From positions 1-64,000 of the forward strand of contig WPIO01000274.1 in NCBI GenBank assembly GCA_009760855.2: 64,000 bases of DNA. The letters run 5' to 3'. Under the pieces are notes generated by a model that did not search any database, was not told the origin of the DNA, and saw nothing but the letters and a program-made list of their open reading frames with translations. This document shows, piece after piece, positions 55,862 to 64,000 of this stretch. A program made the translations under genes and the position numbers. The stretch's first letter is position 1. Each line of letters begins with the position of its first letter. This DNA comes from Cristatella mucedo (Eukaryota; Bryozoa; Phylactolaemata; Cristatellidae).

Positions 55862-58440
55862 CTCCAGAAGTAGCAGTGAGAAACGCCTGGCAGTCTTCTG
55901 AATGAAGCTTTTGAAATTGAGGCAGCTGTCGAACACGACACCTAGATTACGAGCACGTGGTGAAGGTCGCACAATAGCAGCACCTATTAGAACAGCAAAG
56001 CCTTTTAATCCAGCCACACGCTTAGGGTGTCCTATGAGCAGCAGTTCGGTTTTTATCGTCATTTAATTTCAGGAAGTTTTCCGACATCCAGGATCGAATA
56101 TCGGCAAGGCAAGAATTCAGTTTCTCAGTTTCTGCAGCAGATTCCTACGGTTTAAATGACAAATACAGCTGAGTATTGTCAGCATAGAAGTGATATCCTA
56201 TTCCATGGGCCTTAATCACTTTTCCCAGAGGTTGCGTATAAATAGAGAACAGCAAGGGACCAAGTACAGACCCTTGAGGGACTCCACAGGTGACCCCTTC
56301 TCATGTCTGAGACCTGACCCCCACACGACACGGATTGAACACGACCAGACAAGTATGATTTAAACCATGCCAGTGCTTCGTCTGCCAGACCGATCGTTGT
56401 TCTCAATCGTTCAAGCAGAACTTCGTGATCAATGGTGTCGAAGGCAGCAGACAGATCTAGCAGAGCTAGGGCAGTGACATTCCCATCGTCGTTGCCACGT
56501 AGAATGTCATTGCCAACACGGAGGAGAGCAGTTTCAGTAGAGTGCTGCCTCTTGAAACCTGATTGAAATGTTTCTGACATTCCATTATTTTCAATATGTT
56601 CAACTAGCTGCTTGGCAACAATTTTTAAGAATCTTTGATAAGAACGGAAGAAGGGAAACTGGACGATAGTTTGCTAGGACATCTGTGTCTAATCCAGGCT
56701 TTTTTTAAGAATAGGTCTAACGATTGCCGATTTGAAGGACTTGAGGACGACCCATTTTTCCCCAAAGAAGCATTAAAAATCTTGGTTATGGTAGGGCTAA
56801 GGTGGTCTGCAAGTGAAGACCACAGAGATGAAGGTATAGAGTCTTCAGGAGACGAGCTCTTTTTGCTAGACCTTATTAAGGCAGCCACATCACAGGCAGA
56901 AACATCAGTTAACCTTTTAAGAAAGGTCACAGGTTGAGGAACGGCGATTGATTTGGTCGGAGTGGGCTTAATGGAGGCACGAATGTGCACAATTTTTTCA
57001 GTAAAGAAGGCTGAAAACTTTTCGGCTGAGCCCCTTAATATCTGGGGAGTCAGACCTGACAGCATTGGCCAGTAAATGGTTTTACTGTCTTAGAAATCTG
57101 TTTAGTGTCCGACTGGCAGGAATTCAGTTTTTCTAATGAAAAAGAAGCATTGGCTTTTTTTAAGCTTTCGGGTGTAAACTCGAAGGAAGTCTTTAAAATT
57201 GACTAGGTCTGCATCAGACCCCGATTTCTTGAAACGACGTTCCAGCCTCTGCTTAACACGGCGCATCTTAAGCAGTTTGTTTGTAAATTGAAAGCAATCT
57301 CGACGACTTTGCACAGGTAGAGCGAACAGGAGCATGCTTGTCAAGAGCACTCCTAAGTGTCATGTTCATCGCATCTGTGAGGGTATCGAGGCTGCCGGTC
57401 GAGTCTGAATGCAGATCAAGAAGGCCTGCATCACAAACAGATTTCAAAACCTTGTCCATGTCAATGCTTCGTAAATTACGTCATTTGGCAAATTAGACAT
57501 TGCCCTGCACGTACGAGGGAGCAGGAACAGTAAACGAGACCGAACATGATCTGAGAGGTTCAGTGGGCACACCACAAAGTCAGTGGGGAGGATATCCTTA
57601 GTGATCACGAGATCTAGAATGTGGCCACCGACGTGGGTGCTATGATTAACGTGTTGGGCCAAACCAAAATTTTCAAGACAGGCAAGAACTGAGCAGACCT
57701 GGCTGTTGCTAGGGTTGTCAACGTGAATAGTGAAGTCTCCTACAATCAGTAGCGGCCTTTCACACACAAATATTTTAGCGAGGAACTCTGAAAACTCCTC
57801 TATAAACAAGTTTGGACAGCCAGGAGGCCCGGTATATCACAACGGTGAGAGGCATTGTCTTTGATGAAGACCTGATAGCAACCGATTCAAACGATGACCC
57901 ATGCGAGAAACTGCACATTTTATAGCTAAACGATTCGCGAACAACAATTGCAACCCGCCACCAACCTTGTCAGAACGCATGGACGGATAGAATTAAAAGC
58001 CGGGTGGGGTGGTCTCGGAAATACAACTGCTGGAACGAGGCGTCATCCAGGTTTCGGTAAGCAGAAATGCATCTAGCTTCTCCTGGACCACCTGATCGCG
58101 GATAAGTAACCCCTTTGGTTTTTTTAGCGAGCGGACATTTAGTAGGCGGAATTTAAGAGGTTGTCCAACAACTTGGCGACGGCGATGAAGTGGCCTGAAT
58201 TCTATACCGTTTGCGTCCGGCCCGGCGGACGCTGGCTCTTCGAATTTGAATTTGACCTTGGTAACGGCCGTGGGACGACGTTTCACAACGTGCTGGGCTA
58301 CAGCGGGTGGGCTACTACCGCAACAAGTACGACTTAGGGCTTTAAACTTACGAGGCGTAGGTTTGATAGCCGAGCTGTTGATGGGGCGAACGCAGGATGC
58401 AGGTAGGTTCACACTGACCCGCCGGAGAAGGCCCGCTGGT
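55862..58440 (-). mobile_element. LINE family A, longest copy (endonuclease and reverse transcriptase), inactive
   Basis: Read on the - strand from about 58440. First comes an N-terminal leader rich in basic residues, then the start of the APE-type endonuclease (LLNVRSLKKPKGLLIRDQVV, LLTETWMT). Its C-terminal half is at 57809-57500 (LLIVGDFTIHVDNPSNS, FGLAQHVNHSTHVGGHILDL, NLSDHV). The RT linker is at 57350-57110 and the RT N-terminus at 57065-56690 (FSAFFTEKIVHIRASI; SSKKSSSPEDSIPSSL). The palm is at 56580-56380 (FQSGFKRQHSTETALLRVGN; LLDLSAAFDTIDHEVLLERL). The catalytic motif appears as Phe-Tyr-Ala-Asp-Asn near 56190, with Asn for the second Asp. The post-catalytic block ends at 55862 (ARNLGVVFDSCLNFKS). 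It lacks the C-terminus and 3' tail and has several frameshifts. Family: L2/CR1 group. Confidence 0.88.
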
Positions 58441-58545
58441 AGGTATCGACTAATGGCGACATCGCATCTTATGCTAAGCAGGTCCTGTTTTGAGCGTTGT
58501 CTAGAGTGCTCTCCTCGAGGAAAAATGGCTTAGGACGCTCTTCCT

Positions 58546-58995
58546 CCCCGATGTGGGCTGCCGCACTATGCATGCGAAATTCATGCTGACTTTGCTGGTT
58601 TTATAATTTACTTTCTGTCGATCGCGTTGTCTTCGTGCGACAGCTCGAGGCAATGGCTGCATTCCCTAATTTGATCCAGCAGGGTTCATGACCAGTGGCA
58701 TTGTTAAGGCGCGAACCTGTAGTAATCCCAGCACACAGCAACTTATCTTTTGAGGCTGTTTTATAAGCGCAACGCAGACGAGTAAACGTTGGCTCACGTC
58801 AGCGCCATAAATGGAATACCGTTTTCAGAAATTCGATTCGCTTCGGTAAAGAATATAAACCCACTAATTTGGCTTCAAGGCAAACGGTGTTACGGAGCCC
58901 ATGCGAATAGAGGTTAGAGGAATGATGCGGGCGTACGATTGTGCTTCCTTCACAGCAAAGTAAGTGACTAGAAAAAGATTGAGTCTCTACCGTCA
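58546..58995 (+). mobile_element. Repeat C, copy 1 (non-coding, LINE-type tail)
   Basis: About 450 bp closely related to 59826-60310: gatgtgggctgccgcac, ctcgaggcaatggctgcatt, tgacgtcagcgccataaat-type block, ttagaggaatgatgcgggcg. It ends in a diverged version of the LINE terminal stem-loop (gtgactagaaaaagattgag). No ORF. Probably a non-autonomous element or the 3' UTR of a third LINE family. Confidence 0.6.
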
Positions 58996-58999
58996 AGCC

Positions 59000-59340
59000 G
59001 CCCTACTCTGCGGCGCTCGTACTGCGAGCGCCTTCGCGGCGTCGGATTCCCGCCCGGCGAACGTGCAGGCTGAAGGTGATTTTGCGCTCGCACCGGCCTA
59101 GCGATGGGCCTTGGACGTTCGCCGACGGCGACATCAAAGGCCTACTAGCCCCCTCCGCAGACGTCAGCTCGGCGGCCGCTTCCTGTCGGACCGCCTACGC
59201 TTTGTTGATGCGGCGGCGCGTAGTTAAGAGACGAGAGGGTCGCCAGAGGATTCTTGCTAGTCAAAAGATGGGGCCACGGCCAGCAGGTGGGATTGTAGGA
59301 AAGAGTACCACCCGGGAGATTTACCAACCGGATTTACCAA
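59000..59340 (+). repeat. GC-rich repeat D, copy 1
   Basis: G+C-rich, CpG-rich block matching 62600-62930: gattttgcgctcgcacc, tgggccttggacgttcgcc-like stretch, gacatcaaaggcc, ctcggcggccgct and aggattcttgctagtcaaaa. It is followed directly by a family B C-terminus. It could be a promoter or 5' region of an unidentified element; the open frames in it are not conserved between copies. Confidence 0.6.
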
Positions 59341-59825
59341 CCAAGGTTTTGTCGCTGACTTTTAGGTCACTTTATTCTTCGGCTCCAGCTTATGCGTCCG
59401 ATCTACTCCCCCACCAGGCCAAGCACCGTACCACCGCTTTTTGGAATCCAACAGTCTATCAATATCTCGTACAAACCTCAAGCCCTTTGGAGACCGTGCA
59501 TTGAGTACGTATGCTCCCAAAGCCTGGAACTCCCTCCCGAATTGCGTCAGAACATCCACTGACTTGACCACCTTTACAAAGAACTTAAAAACACACCTAT
59601 TTAGGACAGCATTTAGTGGGTCCCTATCATTCGTCCTTGATGTGCTTATGCGTGCTGACACTGTGCATGCTGCCACTAACCACATTTGCATGCTGACCCT
59701 GTGCATGACACCCTAAACATGTTATTCATGTTGTTTATCAAGCATGATATTACTCACCATTAAATTGCGTTTTCCCTTGCAGCAAATGTAAAGCGCCTAG
59801 AAAGAGATTGAGTTCTCTGAGGGAG
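59341..59825 (+). mobile_element. LINE family B C-terminus and tail, chimeric junctions
   Basis: Starts at the codons KVLSLTFRSLYSSAPAYASD, continues through the frameshifted HRTTAFWNPTVYQ, SSPLETVH, then AYAPKAWNSLPN-type codons, LKTHLFRTAFSGSL and the 3' UTR, to aaagcgcctagaaagagatt and ctctgaggg. There it changes abruptly into repeat C (agccccagacgtgggctgcc). Repeat D lies on its left. The outer stem of the stem-loop and the (ATT)n tail are missing. Confidence 0.8.
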
Positions 59826-60312
59826 CCCCAGACGTGGGCTGCCGCACGAGGCACGCGAGACTCATTCTGACTTTGTTCATTTTAGAATTCACTTTGTGTC
59901 GACCTCTTTGTCTTCGTGCTGTAGCTCGACGCAATGGCTGCATTATCAAATTTGATTTAGCAGGGTTCGTGACCGGTGGCAGTTGTAAGTGTCCACCCTG
60001 TAGTTACCCAGCGCACAGTGACTTATCTCTCGAGACTGCTATACAAGTGCGACGCAGTCAGGTATAAGTTGGCTGACGTAAGCGCCATAAATCGAGCGTC
60101 GTTTTCTAAAATTCGACTCACTTCGGTAGAAAAAAATGAACCCACGTATGTGGCTTTAAATCGAATGACGTCGCGGGGCCCATATGAGTAGAGCTTAGAG
60201 GAATGATGTGGGCGTTCGATCATGCTTTCTTTGCAGAAAAGTAAAGTGCCTAGAAAGAGATTGAGCTATCCGAGGGCGTTGTATAGAATGTATTATTATT
60301 GTTATTGAAATA
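59826..60312 (+). mobile_element. Repeat C, copy 2, with full LINE-type tail
   Basis: Related to 58546-58995 and more complete. Ends aaagtgcctagaaagagattgagc, ctatccgagggcgttgta in two adjoining blocks, then (ATT)n, so it shares the 3' terminus of family B LINEs and was probably mobilised by the same reverse transcriptase. No coding capacity seen. Confidence 0.65.
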
Positions 60313-60866
60313 AGCGTGCGTGCAAGCGTCCGAAAGCGAACGCAGCCAGAAGGATTGAAGCCATAGAACCCGTGAGTCAAGCGTAGTAGCACAAATGCGA
60401 CGCGAAAAGCATCGTTAGCGGGTTCGGCCCGGTGGTCGCGACGAAGGCGTCAGGTTAGACTACGTCTTGGCGTGAGAACGAAGGGTGCCAGACGCTTTCT
60501 ACCGGTAGGAGGCGTGACGTCACTGCCCGGTGCGTTACCTATGCCGCTCAGCAAAGACGCTCGAGCAGCGAGACCTCTTTTTTCGCAGCGGCCGCCGGCC
60601 TCGCATGCATATTAGCCTCCCGTCCGAAGAGATCGTGCAGTCGTAGGACGACTGTCGAGCGAGCACTGGGCGGCGAACACTGGCGGCCGCCAAGCGACAA
60701 CGCGCGTAAACCATGCGGCGACGAGGCCGCTACTGCATCCAAGTGCCGGGCGCTGTCGATGAAAAATGTAATGTGTCTCCATCTATGAAAAACGAACAAA
60801 ACTCCTCAAATGTGGTTAGTCATAAAGACCATGTCGAGGACGAATCACAAGCTATAACTCCTCAAA
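60313..60866. other. CpG-rich stretch of unknown nature
   Basis: Markedly richer in G+C and CpG than the first 58 kb (for example gcggccgccggcctcgcatg at 60589-60608). A 61-codon frame begins at 60713 and runs into a LINE tail at 60.85 kb, so its C-terminal part is not genuine. It could be a CpG-island-like promoter or part of a GC-rich mobile element. Confidence 0.4.
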
Positions 60867-61325
60867 GTTACGCAGGAGAGTTTTGTATAGAGCACTAGCA
60901 GCGTGAGCGGCTTTCGGTACGCATTCGGTAGCCAACAGACTGCGTCTTAACCAACAAAGAGAAAGTGGTAAGCGTAGCGGCATCAGGAGAGCAGTCCAGG
61001 TAGTGAGTAGCATGGAAGTAGCAGCTCAGGACCACTGAAATGACTTAGGCAGAGTCGGCAGCAGGAGAATAGTTGTCGTTGCGTACCAATTGTGGAGGCG
61101 AGTTCCACAGTCTAGGACTTGCAGAGCTAAAGCCTTTGTCGGCAACGGTCTTTACGCGGAGGAATGGAGCAGCTAATTTATTGTCCACACAGGACCTGAG
61201 GTCGCAAAGAGGCTGAAACTGGTGCAGCAATACAGCTAGGTACGAAGGAGCCAAGCCGCAGTGGGCCTTCTGGGTCGGCGTAAGAACTTTGCTCTGTATC
61301 CGTTGCACAACCAGCATCCATCGTC
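60867..61325 (-). mobile_element. LINE family A C-terminal and 3' fragment
   Basis: Antisense: LVVQRIQSKVLTPTQKAHCG, LAPSYLAVLLHQFQPL, DNKLAAPFLRVKTVADKGFS, PRLWNSPPQLV-NDNYSPAAD, then a decayed 3' end starting at gcaggagagttttgtatag on the plus strand. Confidence 0.8.
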
Positions 61326-61464
61326 ACATCGTGGCAACCCCCGACACCTTAGGTATTTCGATTGCCCGCGGGAAGGTCAACATGTGCGTTAGGCAACGGC
61401 GGTGGCCGGGCACTGCTCATGGTTAGCACGACTGACGTAATGTCACGTCGGAATGACGCGAGGT

Positions 61465-61650
61465 CGCAGCCTAAGCGGCTCTTGGTAAGCATTCGGCAGC
61501 TAACGAACTTCATCTCGCACAACGAAGAGAAAGGGAGAAGCATAGATGAGTTGGGAGAGCCGTTGAGACAGTGAGTAGCATGACAGTTGCTGCTCACGAG
61601 AGCTGGACAGGATGCGCCGCAGTCGGTAGCTGGAGAGTAAATGTCGTACG
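61465..61650 (-). mobile_element. LINE family A 3' end, short fragment
   Basis: Antisense block encoding SSNCHATHCLNGSPNSSMLL, PFSSLCEMKFVSCR and the terminal TKSRLGCD, corresponding to the C-terminal residues seen at 4276-4480. Truncated on both sides. Confidence 0.7.
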
Positions 61651-62599
61651 TTACCTTTCTAGTCTTCTCGGCCGGCCGCCTTTGTTATTTTCTGTCCGAC
61701 CTCAACTTCTACTGTACCACTATAGTGCTATAAGTCTTTCCACCGCCATTAGGTCCTTCTGCTGACGACGTATATTGCAGATGCAGAATTTCTCAGCGTT
61801 TCGCGTGCGTCGGGCTCTCGAAAAAGAATATTGCAAATTTACGACTCACGGTTGCCTCTTGATCGATTTTACATCACCCGCTCTCTGTGTTATGCAAAGT
61901 ACTTTTGCTGACCGTTCGTCTGGAACTCGCATGCGGTATATGGTGGCATTGAGTGGATGATCGCCTCGCTATACTTGAACTCTATTTGAGTTCCGTGCAG
62001 TAGCATTACTCAGCTATGATTCGTCGCGAGCTAAGGGCGGTGACTGCGCGAGGCTCATATTGATTCGCTTCGCCGAGAACGCTGCAATTGCCGAATGGCG
62101 CTGAACTGGTCGAAGCAAAGTCTCCAAGCGGTTCCCTGTTGTAATATGCAATCGCCACATGAGCGTCGCATTCGCCGCTGCGCCTGGCGAATTGATGGAT
62201 TGCAGCGTGGCGAAGCGGGCTGGCGAACGAGCGAAATGTGATAGCTCATTTCAAGAGCGTTTGCGTGCGGAATACCTCGACATTTCGCCGATAAGCCGTA
62301 AACGTCTCAGTGAAACCCCCCATTCACGCCCTTCGCAGAAATTCCTAACGAACGGGAATGTAGTAATTTAAGAGAGCCCGCCCACTACTGCCGCCGCCAG
62401 CTCTCGGCAATACTCCAAGACAAAATTCTCTAACCTGCCGCTGTTCGGTCACACACGACGTAAACCAAGATTCACCCGTTAAAGTATTCGCCTACGCGCT
62501 AAGCTCCGTCTCGATGCCGCCGCTCAGACGACCGCGCTTCCAGAAAATTTGCGCCCATCGCCGGAGCAGCTCGCAGTAACCGTCGGCTGCGGCTGCGGT
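61651..62599. other. GC-richer stretch, nothing recognised
   Basis: No identifiable gene, RNA or repeat. Short frames of up to about 70 codons on either strand lack motifs. Confidence 0.4.
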
Positions 62600-62930
62600 T
62601 GGCTCGATTGCTTGTGCGTTTGCAGCGTTGGATTCGCGCGCCACGAACGCATGGGCGGCTGGCGATTTTGCGCTCGCACCTGCCTACTGACGGGCCTTCG
62701 TCGCCAGCCGACAGCGATGTCAAAGGCCGACTAGCCGCCCTCCACCGCCGACGTCGGCTCGGTGGCCGCTCTTACTCGGACCGCCTGCGCTTTGTTGATG
62801 CCTTGTGGGTTGTAAGGAGGTCAGAGGGTCACTCGAGGATTCTTACTAGTCATAAATGGGGAACAGGATGAGCAGGTGGGATTTTAGGAAATAGAACTAA
62901 CCGAGAGATTTCCGAACCGGAGCGACTCTC
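62600..62930 (+). repeat. GC-rich repeat D, copy 2
   Basis: Matches 59000-59340 (gattttgcgctcgcacctgc, gcgatgtcaaaggcc, gtcggctcggtggccgct, gcgctttgttgatgc, gaggattcttactagtcat). The reading frames differ between the two copies through indels, so the conservation is not that of a protein. Confidence 0.6.
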
Positions 62931-63384
62931 CAACCGTTCCTTGCATCGTTAATATATTGTCGACTCGAGTTCTAAACGCCTTTTGACAGGAATGCATTTC
63001 CGGGCTTCCGTTTCTTGTTATTATGTGCCGATAAGAAGCTGCAAAAGAAAGTCGAGCGCCTACTGGGATGAAAACTGAAATTCTGCTCAACTTAAGCACC
63101 AAACACGCTATCTGGGCTGAAATTAAGGAGGTACGAAAAGCCGATACGAGCCCAAAAGCTCGTCGAGTGTGGTATTGCGGTCAGGAATTGCCCTTTCAAT
63201 GCAACTCCTGCTGCTCCTGCTTGAACTTCAAAGGTGACGCCGATTCGCATAGCTCGCATGCTGACATTTCTCTCTGCAGCGGCGGGCGACCGCTGGCACG
63301 CTGGCGGAGGAGCCTTTCCATCGCTACGAAGACTGCACCAGTGCAAATCGGGTGGTCCATACATGTATGACATCCAGTCTCGAA
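62931..63384. other. Unassigned stretch
   Basis: No recognisable feature. Overlapping frames of 100-111 codons exist on both strands (63068-63370 +, 63092-63427 -), but neither shows a motif, and the - frame runs into a LINE remnant. Confidence 0.4.
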
Positions 63385-63605
63385 AACTGTAACTCAAAAA
63401 ATGTCTCCCATCTTCCAGCCTGTGCAATGAGAAGCTTCCAGACGGTACACACCGAAGCGACTAGGCTCATCTGTCTTTTACATCGCAGTCGCCTCGACAA
63501 ACCACTTCTTAAAGACCCATACTTCATCCCCCATCAAACTGCCAATCTTCGTCATTCAGTTCTTGGCCCGTTGATTTTCTCACTTCAGCCATACTATCCG
63601 AAGTA
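63385..63605 (+). mobile_element. LINE reverse transcriptase C-terminal remnant
   Basis: Open + strand stretch with LENCNSKNVSHLPACAMRSF, QTVHTEATRLICLLHRSRL, a decayed form of LDYCNSLLAGLPACAIRRLQ and LVQNSAARLVC, then DPYFIPHQTA-LRHS for the SEILPHQAKHRTTR block with the middle deleted. Probably family B or a relative. Confidence 0.6.
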
Positions 63606-64000
63606 GTTCTCAGTCCGGCCACGCGTTGCTCGACCTATCCATCAAACTTTAATCTAATCACGTGACTACGCGGCCATTCGTAATCCATTCCCAATTGGCC
63701 GGATAGGACTAGGCTGCTAAGGAGTTACCTGCTCACGCCTATGCTGCCTACTGGACGTCAGTGAGTCTAGTTCAAGCTGTACAAAGTGGCAGCGACGCCA
63801 CGCCCACACTACCTAGCCGTATCGTCCAGAGGTTACGGGAAGATTAAGCGCTTTTATGATGAGTTGAAATCTTCTATTTGGGTCTCCCCGAATCAAGCGC
63901 ATCGACACCCTCACCTGCCCACGATCCTACTCAGAAACTGTCTCTCGACGAAAGGGCTTGATCTGAGCCAGCTGTCGCCGACCGTGCTAAAACGGTGCCT
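63606..64000 (+). other. Unassigned right edge with an open frame running off the window
   Basis: From about 63770 a + strand frame stays open to the last base (about 76 codons: VAATPRPHYLAVSSRGYGKI, KRFYDELKSSIW and onward to LSQLSPTVLKRC). I do not recognise it. It could be the start of a coding exon or mobile element that continues to the right, or chance. Confidence 0.35.

Noticed and set aside
59076..59504. 142-codon + strand frame as a gene
   Set aside because: It runs from GC-rich repeat D straight into LINE family B codons; the D part is not conserved as a frame in its second copy at 62.6 kb.

Overview
The window looks like a transposon-rich stretch of an animal nuclear genome, probably an invertebrate. 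The evidence is short coding exons flanked by GT-AG splice sites, large introns, many 5'-truncated and decayed LINE retrotransposons of the L2/CR1 group, tRNA-derived SINEs, (TA)n, (GA)n and (ATT)n microsatellites, and one clear host gene of the Roco family (leucine-rich repeats followed by Roc GTPase and COR domains). Large Roco families are known in several invertebrate lineages, but the sequence does not let me name the species.

Layout. (1) 1-16640 is a direct tandem array of a unit of about 3.79 kb: four near-identical copies, the first cut by the window edge, and a fifth degenerate partial copy. Each full unit carries two phase-0 LRR exons on the + strand (47 and 46 codons), each encoding two LRRs, so one unit adds 93 codons or four LRRs. 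The two exons and their introns are themselves older duplicates of each other. Every full unit also holds the same 535-bp LINE 3' fragment on the - strand, which the fifth copy lacks. (2) 16640-34115 is non-coding: older intron duplications (three families), LINE remnants including a 2.2-kb L2-like element at 26-28.2 kb, a (TA)n tract, a SINE, and a decayed LRR pseudoexon at 33.1 kb. (3) 34116-34223 is an intact LRR exon that keeps the frame and LRR register of the array exons. After a 7.6-kb intron full of LINE remnants, 41837-43673 is one large exon encoding the last LRR, the whole Roc GTPase and COR. (4) 43.7-64 kb holds LINE copies in both orientations, some nested, including the longest one (55.86-58.44 kb, - strand, endonuclease plus reverse transcriptase). 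From about 58.4 kb the sequence is richer in G+C and holds further repeat families.

Interpretation. The simplest reading is one + strand Roco gene whose LRR region is being expanded by tandem duplication of an exon cassette. All eight array exons are open, phase 0 at both ends and flanked by good splice sites. Copies can therefore be added, lost or skipped without a frameshift. Mosaic sharing of variants between units indicates ongoing unequal exchange or gene conversion, and several exon differences change residues predicted to lie on the LRR surface. This would be a way to diversify a recognition surface attached to a Roc-COR switch. That all exons are spliced into one transcript is inferred, not shown. 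The start of the gene and anything after the COR domain lie outside the window or were not recognised.
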